Source of the DNA: Psococerastis gibbosa
Taxonomy: Eukaryota; Arthropoda; Insecta; Psocodea; Psocidae
Reading direction: 5' to 3'
DNA: 64,000 nt
Assembly (NCBI GenBank): GCA_963971405.1
Contig: OZ020485.1
Span: forward strand, 43,335,469-43,399,468
In this document: in pieces, positions 22,410 through 33,399 of the stretch
Position numbering within the stretch: position 1 is the stretch's first letter
Layout: every line of letters begins with the position of its first letter
Program-made: the position numbers and the translations under genes
The notes under the pieces: generated by a model
Databases searched by the model: none
Seen by the model: the letters and a program-made list of their open reading frames with translations, nothing else
What the model was told of the DNA's origin: nothing

Positions 22410-22495
22410 TTAAATTATATCTTTTTATATACAATAGTATGTTTGCATACTTATTTTATGTATTGACAAATGAAATAAACTGATTCATTCATTAT
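22410..22495 (+). mobile_element. Possible LINE 3' end with (ATTC)n tail
   Basis: AT-rich stretch ending in gaaataaactgattcattcatt. Tail-like only; no coding part seen. 22500-23050 has no recognised feature. Confidence 0.25.
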
Positions 22496-23054
22496 TTAAT
22501 TATTTATCAGTCCGATGATGCTTTGCTTTTCCATGCTTTCGATACACCTTAACATACCACAGCATTCAAGTTGGCAGGTATGGTGCTTATTACAGCACCA
22601 AATAATTCAACAAAATAATCGTCGAAACGGTTGCCTCCTATCAACGTCTGATCAAAATGATAAAATGTTCCCATTGAAGAGAAAAATACTTTCACAGGCT
22701 TACTTTGCATATGAGATAGATTTTTAGTATCTGGTATAGCGTTGTTTTGGTGTCAGGAGGAAAGTTGAGAGGAAATGGGCGAGATTGCGTTCAGTAACAT
22801 GGTTATCGGTTTAAAAATGTCAGGAAAGCCAGGTCCTACCCCGGGGCTATATCCGCCACTCTCAACTTTTTATCTCATAGCCCCCTCCCCCCTTTCATCC
22901 CCTCCTCTTTTTGCCCCCTATTTTGCCTTCACAACCCGAACCCACGGACATCGGTATATTTTTCATAAATATTTTTCTAATAGGGGTACCCACAAATCGT
23001 GAAAAACCATGAGATCATAAGAAAATAAGATGAAACGTAGTATATACTGTAAAT

Positions 23055-24060
23055 AAGAGTAATTAAATCAGTATAAGGAAAGCTTTGTTGCGATTGTCGA
23101 AATTTTCGATTTCGATATTTCAGTGGATTTACATGGTTTGAGGTTCTATGAACCAAAAAATTGTTTTTTTTTCGAAATGTCTGTCTGTCTGTCGATTCGT
23201 GAGGAAACCATTCGGTGCACTTGATAAAAGTTGGCATGTATGTATATACAAATATCATGCCCTAGACTATTTTAGGGGGCTCACCCTTAAAAAAACTCCT
23301 AAAAACGTTTAACAATGTTTTCTGAAGAACGACTCCAACGATTTTATTTAAATTTACATACAGTATATAGTAGTCGCAATTAATGTTAATAAACGTCTAT
23401 TATGGCCACCGCTTCAAAAAGAAGGGACAAATGGATGGGGCATATTCAGAGGCACGAAGGGCTCCTCAAGAACATAATCGAGGGTATGGTTGAAGGCACC
23501 AACTCAAGAGGACGGCAGAGGAAGGAGTACCTAGAGAATGTCATGACCTACAAAGAACTGAAAAGGACTGCGCCAAACAGACAAGAGTGGAGGAGAAAAA
23601 TACAACATTCGCTGCAAACCAATCCCTAGATTGCAACTCAAGAAGAAGAAGAAACCCCAAAGTTCGCTTACCCCCTGATAGTTTGGTTCTGGGGGCAAAA
23701 AGGAAAAAAATACTTTCAAGATTATCATGAAAAATTACTAAAAAAAAAATTTCAATCGATGTTTTCCAAGTATGTTACAGGTATTAAATAGAGTAATAAA
23801 TCGGAAGTATTCAGTAGTTTTCCCAAGCAAAGTTTTGTTTTTGAATAAAAATTATTTTTTGAGTAAACTATTGAAAATTTATTCGCAGTAGATTGCATGC
23901 CCTGTGTTACATTATATTTGTTTTCCCACTGTATACCATGCAATTGCCTCTTTGATACACTCAGTGCTTTGGAGGTAGGGAAAGTCGAGGACACCGAATT
24001 TCAACCCCAAGACAATTTTTCCCACTACTCATATTATTTATTACGTTACTTATATATTAG
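23055..24060 (+). repeat. Repeat family F, long variant, split by a LINE tail
   Basis: Forward copy: aaggaaagcttt...cgatttcgatatttcag, (TGTC)n at 23180, gactccaacgattttat. After the inserted LINE tail it resumes at about 23656 (cccctgatagtttg...gggggcaaaa) and continues into the long-variant end shared with 56365 (aggtagggaaagtcgagg...caaccg). Confidence 0.6.
23399..23655 (+). pseudogene. Non-LTR element, C-terminal tail, inserted in F
   Basis: Open frame of about 75 codons: RRDKWMGHIQRHEGLLKNII, EGMVEGTNSRGRQRKEYLEN, then YKELKRTAPNRQEWRRKI and a stop. This matches the post-RT tail of a LINE group: a WxGHxxR motif, a basic GRxRK linker, and a final WRRKI block. The 3' tail is (AAG)n. The same protein family occurs at 38128 (IIEGTIEGVDRPGRPRNKYL) and, more decayed, at 47600. 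The frame is open but lacks all enzymatic domains. Confidence 0.75.
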
Positions 24061-24220
24061 GCCTGGCTGCTTCAGACCAATGCCCACTCTGCCTGAGCGG
24101 ACGTATGGAAGCTGCCCACCTTCTAACGTGTCAAGCAATCCAGAGCCCTAACAAAGACATCTCATCATCAGGCGCGGCACCAGATGGCGGTAACGCCAAG
24201 AGTGGGCGTTGGATAAGGTA

Positions 24221-24428
24221 AGTATAGTCCACGCAAATGAGAAAAGTATGGAGATGGAATGTTTTGATCCTGTGCAATACTGTAAAAATATTCTTTGCAC
24301 AGTTTTTGTTATGCCTTGCATCCAATGCAACAAGGTAGCACAAAATGGTGCAACGAATATTTTTAAAGTGTTGCGCAGGATCAAAACATTCCATGTCCAT
24401 ACTTTTCTCATTTTGAGTGGACTATACC
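24221..24428. mobile_element. Fold-back MITE with TA target duplication
   Basis: Inverted arms of about 90 bp (agtatagtccac...atgttttgatcctg and its complement) form an almost complete palindrome. TA at 24219-24220 and 24429-24430 suggests a Tc1/mariner-type target. The three 75-89 codon frames on both strands are palindrome artefacts. Confidence 0.75.
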
Positions 24429-24861
24429 TATACTGATTGATAAATAGAAAAGCATGTACGGTTTCACTCGTACCGGTTTTTTAAATGGTACTTGAGAATA
24501 TCGTTATTGTACCTCTATTATTATTATAATAATAGCCATCAAACGCTATTTCAGAAATGGAGCTCTCAAAAAAGACAGCCAACATTTTATGAAATTGACG
24601 TGTGGATATGTGCCTACGATATCCAACTGTCAAGGGCTGATGGATTCCTCCCCTAAGCCTTCCTGATGGATTCCCCCCAATTATTCTGTCTTGATGTCTG
24701 CAATTGCTGTAAACGGGCTTACGTTAACAAAGATGGATAGGGGCTACAGATATCCAAGAGCTTTGGTTAGAACGATACATTTATTTTACAAAACTCTACA
24801 GAACAATCACCGCCTTTTCTTTCAATTACTAGTACATAAACTATATCCAAACTTCATGTGC

Positions 24862-24925
24862 TAGGTTGGCTTAGTAATAGAACAAAAAAAGGAAATATTT
24901 GCTTATTTATTTATTTATTTATGTG
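24862..24925 (+). mobile_element. SINE family A, 3' end only
   Basis: ctaggttggcttagtaatagaac followed by (TTTA)n; 5'-truncated copy. Confidence 0.7.
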
Positions 24926-24949
24926 TACGCAGGTCATGCGCTTAATTGC

Positions 24950-25045
24950 CTGTCTTTCTGTACGGCGATGCTTATGTCGCAAAGGTCAGTTTCCAATTCA
25001 TCCTTCCAGATTTTTCAAGGACATCTCACCACTCCTCTTTGACCA
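24950..25045 (-). pseudogene. Family H LINE tail fragment
   Basis: Matches the cgcaaaggtcagtttccaattcatccttcca segment of family H (compare 47210 and 62765). Very short and decayed. 25050-25605 has nothing recognisable. Confidence 0.45.
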
Positions 25046-25609
25046 CCTTTTCTTAAATTAACGTATAAATAGGAAAGCTAAATTATTAACATTTTTTAGA
25101 GAGGATTTATAGCTGTGCTTCAGCGATTATTGATTGCACATGCAGTTTGCACAACCAGGTCAGCAAAAATAGAGGGTTAATACCTTGAGATAGGTACCTA
25201 CCTACTGAAAGTAGCCGGAAAGTAGAAGCGACTAATTAAACTTTACACAATTAAACGAGATTATGGCTTCTACTGATTACACTGCAACAATCCGCTTACG
25301 TGTAGTGTCCCACCACAGCTCACAACTTCCCACATCATATCTCCCAGTCCCAACTTCAAAATTATTATTGTCCGACCACATGAAGTCATGACTTTTAATA
25401 ACTAAGTGAACAGGCAGATTTAAATTAAATAAAGCTCCTTTCATACTTAAAATAATTGAAAAATTAAAACTTCTCGGTATTCACCCACAAATAGTTGGTC
25501 GCAGTGTCAACCTTAAATTTATATACAATAGGTTTACGTCAAAGGCAACGGGTATCTTAAAATAATTTTTTCTTGAGCAAGTATTGTTGAATTCAATGTC
25601 TCACCTTGT

Positions 25610-25799
25610 CCATTATCGCTTTTAACCGGTCTAGGTTACTAGGTTGACATCGATGACGCATACTAGTTATCCAATATCCAAAAACTCATACGGAAACAAT
25701 ACAGTGTCTGAAAGAAATGACGTCATTGGCATTGGACTAGGGACCAATGGGCCACTATAAGCAAGCCTAGGTCCATGAAAAGTATTACAGGACATTATT
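25610..25799 (+). repeat. Dispersed repeat family D, copy 4
   Basis: Contains the D signature with an intact cctaggtccatgaaaagt end. The LINE at 25811-27018 inserted near its 3' end. Confidence 0.6.
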
Positions 25800-25810
25800 C
25801 CTTACTACTT

Positions 25811-27018
25811 TTTTTTTTTTTTTTTTTTTTTTTGCGGTGCCTCGTTAAGGTAAGGTTCGTTGCGTCGACCTTTGAGATCTATTGCAGCCGCTTTGTCATG
25901 GAGATTCATGTCTGGAATATACCCACTTTCTTGATGAAAGAGCGGGTTTTTCCTACTGGATCTTCATGAATTGTCTTCGTTTCTGACCCTGGTATTCCCA
26001 GTATCCTGAAACGGTTTTTGGCCAGAGCTTCACATTCTAAGAGAACGTGCTCTGCTGTTTCGTCCTCCATTTCACACCATCTACATTCTCTACTGCCCGT
26101 GTGGACTTTGAGTTTATACAGATGATGCCTTAGGTGGCAGTGCTCTGTGAGCAAACCAACAATATTCCTTATTTCTAATCTGCCAAGTAATAGCAAATTT
26201 TGGGTAAGTTTTTTTGATGGTTTTATTCCAAGTCTTTTTAGACTTCGTTTTTCTGTCATATTGTGCCAGGATTCAATTTTCTTGGTCTGGATCCATCTGT
26301 CAACTATAGTGCGTACACTTCCATAGGATATACCACAGGTTGGCTCTGGTCCAACAAATATTGAGTCCGAACCTATATTTGCTAGTGCATCGGCTCGTTC
26401 ATTTCCCTCTACTCCAGAGTGTCCCGGCACCCACTCCAACTTAAGTGTATTATTTTTACTTACTCTGAGTAGGAGCTGTTTACAATCCCGTACTAACTTT
26501 GATTTAGTACAGTAAGAATCCAGAGCTTTAATAGCTGCCTGGCTATCAGAAAAAATGTGAATGGTCTTATTCTCATATTCCATTCTCAGAATTTCCCTTA
26601 AGCACTCAGCAATGGCACAGACTTCAGCCTGAAAAACCGTGCAAAATTTTCCCAGGCTTATGCTGATGGACTTAACTGGGTTCACCCCGTTAATTCCCGC
26701 ACCCGTACCATTTGCTGTCTTAGAGCCATCAGTAAACCATACCAGTGTGCAAGCCTCCTGGCTCAGCGTACCCTCCATCCAGCTTTCTCGAGTTAAGATT
26801 CTGGATTCGAAGGGCCTCCTAAAGTCATATTCAGGCAACATCTGATCAGATGGCATACTAATGCCTTCCTCAGTAATTGAGTTTTTTATAGCACAGTGTC
26901 CTCTGAGGGAATTTTCCCAGAGTCCTCCTTGCTCCAATCTGTACGCACTCATTCTGGCCTGCCCCATAATAAATAAATTTAATGATGGGAGATCCAGAAG
27001 GGTATCTAGGGCGTCAGT
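25811..27018 (-). mobile_element. 5'-truncated non-LTR retrotransposon with perfect target duplication
   Basis: Starts on the plus strand with a run of 23 T (the poly(A) tail of a minus-strand insertion) and ends abruptly inside coding sequence at 27018. An 11-bp direct repeat CCTTACTACTT flanks it exactly (25800-25810 and 27019-27029). This is the mark of target-primed reverse transcription with early 5' truncation. The RT and endonuclease are missing. Confidence 0.9.
25906..27018 (-). CDS. Non-LTR ORF2 C-terminal fragment: RNase H plus zinc-knuckle
   Basis: 370 codons open from the truncation point to the stop, with no frame break. The first in-frame ATG is at 26967, giving 353 residues, but the 17 upstream codons (TDALDTLLDLPSLNLFI) also belong to the family, so the ATG is not a true start. 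RNase H catalytic residues are all present, numbering from that ATG: WFTD80GSK, AE115, FSD141S, NERAD193ALA. This domain degrades RNA in RNA-DNA hybrids during retrotransposition. A C-terminal CCHC knuckle follows (C295, C298, H307, C312). It is typical of I/R1/Jockey-group elements. It lacks the reverse transcriptase, so it cannot act alone. Preservation suggests a fairly young insertion. Confidence 0.85.
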   Translation of the reverse strand, partial: TDALDTLLDLPSLNLFIMGQARMSAYRLEQGGLWENSLRGHCAIKNSITEEGISMPSDQMLPEYDFRRPFESRILTRESWMEGTLSQEACTLVWFTDGSKTANGTGAGINGVNPVKSISISLGKFCTVFQAEVCAIAECLREILRMEYENKTIHIFSDSQAAIKALDSYCTKSKLVRDCKQLLLRVSKNNTLKLEWVPGHSGVEGNERADALANIGSDSIFVGPEPTCGISYGSVRTIVDRWIQTKKIESWHNMTEKRSLKRLGIKPSKKLTQNLLLLGRLEIRNIVGLLTEHCHLRHHLYKLKVHTGSRECRWCEMEDETAEHVLLECEALAKNRFRILGIPGSETKTIHEDPVGKTRSFIKKVGIFQT

Positions 27019-27029
27019 CCTTACTACTT

Positions 27030-27660
27030 ACTATTGTTGAATTAATAAATAGAAAATCAAACAGGTAGCAGGAGAGCAAATCTATAATTAATTTACAAAA
27101 ATGGTATTTTGATCCACCTTTGCAGAGAAAAGAGGTATAATAAAGTAATGAAAGCGAGGAAAGCAACGGCGGCTTGATGATAGTGGAATAAAACTCTGGC
27201 GCAGAGGAAAGAAATTGTAATAATTGCATTAAGCGGTTCGCCTTTGACTAACGTTGAGGGGAATGCGATACCTAGAGCTTGGAAAATGTACTTAACTTTA
27301 CTCACTTACGAGTTATTTAATTAAACTATTATACCTAACCTAACGTTGCCTTTCTCATTTACACATTAGGCTGGCCTTTTTAAACATTTACGTATGGCCT
27401 TCCTTTGGTGCGTAGATTTAGAGGAAAATGTATTTTTTTTGTGTTAGTTTGGATGAAATAGTGTGTAGAGTTCATACTTATAGTAGCTAGGTTGATAAAT
27501 ATGATAATATGAACTTGGCCAAATGGAGCCCCCACTTTCCATGTTTTGCGCAAAGTCCAATTTTTAGAGAAATGGTGATCGTAGTGCCACAAATGAGGTG
27601 TGATAAACTACTAAATACATTTCTTTTGATGTACATTATGTAGCCGTCACTATAACACCG
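27030..27660. other. No recognisable gene
   Basis: AT-rich. The minus-strand frames (70-160 codons) are hydrophobic, of low complexity and overlap each other. Confidence 0.4.
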
Positions 27661-27709
27661 ATTGGCCACAGTTATTGAACTTGGAGGAGTTCCAACAACT
27701 GTGGCCAAT
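27661..27709. repeat. Near-perfect hairpin
   Basis: Arms of about 22 bp (attggccacagttattgaac and its complement with two mismatches) around a 5-6 base loop. Could be a tiny palindromic element or a transcribed hairpin. Confidence 0.7.
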
Positions 27710-27929
27710 TGGTTTTGGCCACGGCCACATATTATACTATCAGGTTGGTTAAAGATATCTCCCTTGAAGTATTTCATATAAAACACAAATAGGTTTGCAG
27801 GCAAAAGCATTTGAAATTCGTAATAAATAATATGTAATATAAATACGTAAAATGCAAAATGCTTACAGAAAAAAAGTATTGTAAAATACATGTATTTCAA
27901 ATACAAAAGAACCGGTTTAGGGGTACCGG

Positions 27930-28799
27930 GATAACCGAGTTTACTCGAACATGCTTTCCAATATATCAAAATTAGTAGATAGAGAAAATCAGTAATTTCA
28001 TGTTAAATAATTTTCCTATAGTTAAATTTCCAATATCTCGGGGGGGGGGGGGTTGTCCATCTAACGTCACTGGAGGTGAGGTAAATTCTAGAATTCTAGA
28101 TAGGTCAGACCAACACACTGTCACACAGCAATAATGGCAGAGCACGCAATGCATTTGAGCGTGAATTGTCTATTATTTCTTCAAAAAAACATTTTTTTGC
28201 ACAAAACCAAATAGTTTTTTGGGAAAGCAACCTGTTCCGTTTCGTTACTCAACTTAACACTTAAAGCATGCCTGAAGGTTGAAATCATCGATAGAAAGGT
28301 TTCGCAGAAAAATTATTTTTTAGTCATTTTTCATTAAAATTTAGTTATTTTTATTTTTTTACACCCAGAAGCAAACTATTAAGGGGCAATTGACCCCCGC
28401 ATTTTATCAACATTAATAATGGCTACAATATATGTGAATTTAAGAGAAATCGTTGGAGCCGTTTTTGAGAAATAATTTTTTTAGACGTTTTTTTTGGAGT
28501 TTTTTGAGCATAAAACCCCCCCAAATTAAGTTGACCCCAAATAAAAAAAACGATCCCGAGGCATGATTTTTGTGAACTTACATGCTGAATTTCATCATAA
28601 TTGACCGAGTAGTTTGCCCGGAAATCGATGAACAGACAGATAGAGCGACAGACAGACAGACAGACAGACAGTCATTTCGTAAAAACCACTTTTTTGGGTT
28701 CCTGGGACCTCAAAACGTGTAATTCCGTTGAAATCTCGGAATCGAAAATTTGGACCGTCACAAAGCTTTCCTTATACTACGTATAAATTGGAAAGCAAT
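27930..28799 (-). repeat. Repeat family F, full-length copy
   Basis: The best reference copy, about 870 bp. Ends: gagtttactcgaacatgctttccaat and a terminal hairpin with attggaaagcaat, giving a 10-bp inverted GCTTTCCAAT/ATTGGAAAGC. Internal G12 run, tagataggtcagac segment, and (GACA)n at 28635-28672. No coding potential. Confidence 0.75.
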
Positions 28800-28964
28800 A
28801 CTTCCACAATAAGGGCCACATGTTTGAAGGCTGCAAGTCTACAAGTCTGCAAGGAAGTTCGCGATAACTGGGAGTTCAAAATATGTTACAACTGTTTTTA
28901 TTGGTTGTCGGACGCTGCCACTGCTTCTCAGGGACGAATTTATTTATGTGCCACCTCTAGGTAG

Positions 28965-29260
28965 CGATTGTTTCCTCCCTCCCCCTTAGGGATCTTTTCT
29001 CTTCTTCCTCTTCCCTCTTCATGCCGCGTGCGCAGCGTGAGGGGGTCACCCCGGACCCATTTCTTAAACTCGATCCGGTTGGACACTAACGTTTTGCTCG
29101 GCCATTGTTGTTCCTCTTGCTCAGGCGAGTTGTTCCACTCTTTCAAACCGGGTTGTCCTCGGTATGTCAAAGGGACTTCTTCCTTGTGTCATCCATCCTT
29201 TGCACGTGGCCAAATTATTGCAGCTGCTTGTTCTCCATTCTGGATCTTGTTAGTTTTTGT
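28965..29260 (-). pseudogene. Non-LTR element C-terminal tail
   Basis: GC-richer than its surroundings. Minus-strand frames give FGHVQRMDDTR, then an Arg-rich stretch and LVSNRIEFKKWVR, followed by a purine-rich tail. The GHVxRM motif and the final basic KKWVR block are those of LINE post-RT tails. At least two frame shifts. Less certain than the other tails. Confidence 0.5.
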
Positions 29261-29264
29261 TTTT

Positions 29265-30520
29265 AACAAGTACTGCGACAATCACGCTCGACGCGAACTC
29301 CATCAATTATTTTATCTCTAAGACGAGATTGACAATTGTATGTCTACGGGGAGCAGGTTAAATATTTTTGGTGCCAGGTATGTATATATATACTGATTTA
29401 ATAAAAATAGTGGAAATTTCACACGTTTTTACATTAAAAGAATAGGTACACGACATCACAAGTAACAAGCTCCCTGTTCCTTTTTTCTTTTACGAACAAT
29501 ACAGTACCTACCTAATTTAATAATCCATCGGTCATGTAAATTGGATTCTGTACTGAACATTGCTGAACATTTTGAAATACCAGAAACATTTCTAAGATCC
29601 TAGGAAGTCAGATGTCTTCACAAAAGTTATGGCCCACAAGAATGCTGGGCTTTCTTCATTTATTTGAAGAAAGGAGTGGTGGGAAATGAACACACAAGGG
29701 TTGTAAACCCCTAATTCCTTTTTCTTTGCGGCATTTCTCAGTTTTAACGGATTTTCTTCGCCCTCCTGATAATGGATCTCAAGGGGGTAGGGTATCAAAT
29801 TTAAATTACGGTATACATTTGTTTGAAAGCGTGTCATCTTTACGAAAGATCATGTTTTAATGTTTTAAAGGGTGGAAAAATCTTTGAAAACTCCATTAGT
29901 GAAGTATTGGGAGAATTGTACTGTTGTTAAATACTACAGTAGTATAACTTAAACTGCTAAAAATTTAAGAGAAGCGGGTCTGCCAGTATGAATGGATTTG
30001 AGGATATAATTTACAATATAACAAATAAAAATACATAAATGTAAGTACTGAATATTATAAGGTACTGCAGCGTAGGGCCATATGCGCAAATGTAGGATCA
30101 GGCACGTGAAGCATTTTGCCGAATACTAAATTCCATTTTAAAAATCACACGTTGAAATTATATAACAGGTGCGACGAGTATTATTCAATTTGTATATTGT
30201 ATATCTATTTAGATTTAAATTTTTATATAGTTTGGTAATATTTATTTTATTCACACATTCAAAACATAGTAAGTATATTCATAGGTATAAGCACAGTAAG
30301 TAAATGTCAACAATTTTTTTTCAATTTATCGACGATAATGAAATAGAATAGATTGCGTCTAACCATAAACTAAGTAATGCCAACAGCGGTCAAACGCAGG
30401 GGAAAATGAAAAAAAAAATTGCAGGCAAAGGTGACTTGACCAAAGGTTGACCGGGGTTGCAACCATAAAAAGAAAATATTGAAAAATGTAAAACAAGTGA
30501 ACATTTCAACCGGAAGGATT
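29265..30520. other. No recognisable gene
   Basis: AT-rich sequence with no repeat family or credible frame recognised. Confidence 0.45.
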
Positions 30521-30525
30521 GATAA

Positions 30526-30786
30526 GGCGCGGTTCCCACCGACCGGCTAGGGCTAAATACAAACACGGTGACGTGGTAACAGACATTCAAGACTTAGGCG
30601 GTGTTTCCATCGACCTCGCATTGCAGAATGCAAGTGGCATTGACGGAAATGTTTGTTTTACTCTATGCCATAGTTAAAATTGATCAATGATCATAGAGTA
30701 AAATCATAAACAAACTAACTAAAATTAAAAAATGGCGTCATGGGATATGTTAATTACAAACATTTTAATAGATTTCTTTAAAAAGA
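30526..30786. mobile_element. Harbinger-like fold-back MITE, truncated copy 3
   Basis: Left arm and AT-rich core present (ggcgcggttcccaccgaccgg...gggatatgttaatt), right arm lost. Confidence 0.75.
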
Positions 30787-30789
30787 AAA

Positions 30790-31690
30790 AAGGCCCTGAA
30801 GTTTTGCGCACTTGACCTTGGGAAAATATAGGTGATTTATTATGTTAAATGTTCCACCATTATGAACAAACCACCTCGTTAGGGAGGCCATAGAACCACG
30901 GGTAGAATATGTTTATGAATTTTGGGAAATTCGTGGCTTACGACAGCTCAACATTGGTAGCTTAGGCTCGAAAAATATTGATTCCAATTCCGACATCAAC
31001 GCTCCTTCTCAACTCTCCTTAGGTTGAAGTCGATAGGCCGAAACAAATTAAAAGGATTCGACGAGAAGCTGAGAGTGATTATTTCACAAAATATTCGTCC
31101 CAACCTCAAAAATGTTGTCAAATTAAAAAAAGCAACATTTGATGTAGATTTTTTTTTTGTAAACTGGGTAGGGGGCCACGGGCAATTGGCTTCTTGAAAG
31201 GTGGATCACGGCCCTAAAAGTTTGGGAACCACTGCCTGACATAGCATTCACTTGTATGCAACTTGGTAATACGATACTATCAAAGAAATTTAAATAGTTC
31301 GATAGCAGATGACGTTTGAACATCACACTCACTAGGTAGAAAATTTATCCAAAAGGTCAAAACCTTTGTAGGCTTCGTTTATATACGGTGAGGAAAGTGT
31401 AGGGTCCGGTGACAGATGGGTTCAATACCCTGAAGAAACATCCAAGGTGCTCCTCCCCTACATTGCATCCCTTATTGATGTGCCAACCCCCCCTCCCCTT
31501 GAGCCTCCGAGATAAATTGCTGCGTACGCCTTCACTGCGTATCTTACTCAACCAAGGACCATAGCAATCGCTTACAATTTACTTTAATCCCACTGGAATT
31601 CCTTTGCTCTTCCTATCTTTTATTTGGATTTCTTTCTTTTTTGGACTATGGTCATTATCAAGTTACAACTTATTTATGTTACGAGGACAC
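30790..31690. other. Mostly unassigned, with one hAT end
   Basis: Ending at about 31234 is agtttgggaaccactg, an hAT-type terminus without a partner upstream. The remainder shows no gene. Confidence 0.4.
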
Positions 31691-31697
31691 GTGTGGG

Positions 31698-31870
31698 TCG
31701 ACTTTGATGGCCAGGTGGTAACGTGCTTGCACTTGTGCGAGTCTTTACACGCCATGCGATCGGAAACGTGTCGTAACTAAACACGGGTACTAACTTACAG
31801 AGGTGACTGAAGAGGTCAATCGGATACATTCATTAAATTGTTTGTATACGATTAATCTTTTTTTTCTTTT
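31698..31870 (+). mobile_element. SINE-like family B, copy 4
   Basis: Full-length: starts tcgactttgatggccagg, carries tggtaacgtgc and cgatcggaaacgtgtcg, ends attaatctttttttt. Confidence 0.7.
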
Positions 31871-32153
31871 GGCTAGAGTTATGCAAAGTATAATATTGCT
31901 AGGATAGAAGCGTAATGCTTCGCTCCAGATTTCAATGAAGCCAAAGAACAAGTGATGAATAGTGAGCTGTAATGGTATTATGGTTTTACTTTACCACACA
32001 GGAGGCTGTACACATTAAATCAACTTCATAATTAATTAAGATAATATAATTCAATATTAACACTTATCCTAATCTCATCTTCCAATCTTCTCTTCAGGAG
32101 TTGCCTCGTCTGGGAACTGGGATGACAGTACTATTATTAAATAAATAATAAAT

Positions 32154-32509
32154 GTTGTTGTTTCTAACGCCTGCTTTCAGCATTTCTGCTTTAAGCAACC
32201 CTGTCAGCCTGGCGGGGGGAGTGAGTCTGTTTGTTAACTTGACGCACCCTAAGGGCAGACTCTTTCACCTCGGGGAAAGGGGAGTTGACTAACAGGGTGG
32301 ACCTCCTGATTATAGTGGATTCCGAACCACTTGGGGAACATGGTAAAGTCACACGATTAAATCGGAGGTGACCAGGACTCGACTTATATTGCCTAAGCGC
32401 GTTATCATGTCCCACCAGGTTTCCCTGCCAACGCTGTGCACTCTACCAAGTTGTCGCAGTTTGAAACATGCTCTGCTCTAATGGAATCAACATGGTAATG
32501 CCGTTGGCA
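32154..32509 (-). mobile_element. SINE-like family C, copy 7, with 15-bp target duplication
   Basis: Full-length, (GTT)n at the left. Flanked by aaataaataataaat on both sides (32139-32153 and 32510-32524). The flanks are simple-sequence, which favours chance matches, but the borders agree with those of copies 3 and 4. Confidence 0.75.
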
Positions 32510-32728
32510 AAATAAATAATAAATAATAATAATAATAATAATAGGCTATAGGTACACTGATACCCACTTTTATTAGCTACAGTCCTAGCTGCCCAGAGTG
32601 AATCATTATTATGCCATTTAAGACAATATTGTCAGCACAACCGTGGCTAGTCTTTATTAGTACGATAGCCAATGGACCCCGCATTTTCTGATTTTCTGCT
32701 TAATTACTATTTACACGCTAGTACAAGA

Positions 32729-33110
32729 AAAGCTTTGTGGTCGAAATTTTTAATTTGGAGATTACAGTAGATTTACCAGTTTTGACGTCCCAGAAACAAA
32801 AAAAAAAAGTGTTTTTTAAGAAATATCTCTTCGTCTATTTGGGGGCAAAGTACTCGGTAGATTTGAATGAAATATGGCAAGTAGGTTACCAAAACAATCA
32901 TTATTTCGGGATAATTTTTTTATTTTGGTCTAACTCAATTTGGGGGGTTTCAGCTCAAAAAACGACTAAAAACGACTAAATTTTTTTTACTCAGAAACGG
33001 CTCCAACAAAACGGAACAGGTCGCTTGCACCTTGTTAATTTTTTTTTTATTAAAAAATAAAATAAAACTCAATTTTCATTAAAATTTTCCCCCTCCCCCT
33101 AAAAAAAACA
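32729..33110 (+). repeat. Repeat family F, diverged copy
   Basis: Forward F blocks: gaaaagctttgtgg, cgtcccagaaac, the ctcggtagatttgaatgaaatatggcaagtagg segment, aaaacgact repeats. Lacks the long (GACA)n. Confidence 0.55.
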
Positions 33111-33171
33111 ATGCAAAAAATAAAGAGAACTTATATAGAGGTCTACAATACGACGTTTATGTAATTATAAA

Positions 33172-33394
33172 TAAAATAAATAAATAAATAAGGACTTTTT
33201 ATTGTTTCTATTACTAAGCCAACCTAGCGGAGTTAGGGCTAAAAGCCCTCTCTTACACTCAACAAGGAAAGCCCGGGACCGCCTGCTTTACATGTCCTCC
33301 GAAGCATGGCCAGAAAATGTAGCCAGTGTGGGACTCGAACCAACAACCTTTCGGGTGAAAGTCAGAGTCCGTACCACTACGCTACATGTCCTGA
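33172..33394 (-). mobile_element. tRNA-derived SINE, family A, copy 4
   Basis: Well-preserved full-length copy, including a gtagcgtagtgg A box (tacgctacatgtcc on this strand) that is closer to the tRNA consensus than the other copies, and the B box as ggactcgaacc. Confidence 0.85.
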
Positions 33395-33399
33395 ACCCA

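Noticed and set aside
24131-24436. Similar proteins encoded on both strands
   Set aside because: Explained by the palindromic MITE at 24221-24428.
27930-28799. Helitron
   Set aside because: There is a hairpin near one end, but no 5' TC, no 3' CTRR terminus and no A|T insertion site could be shown.
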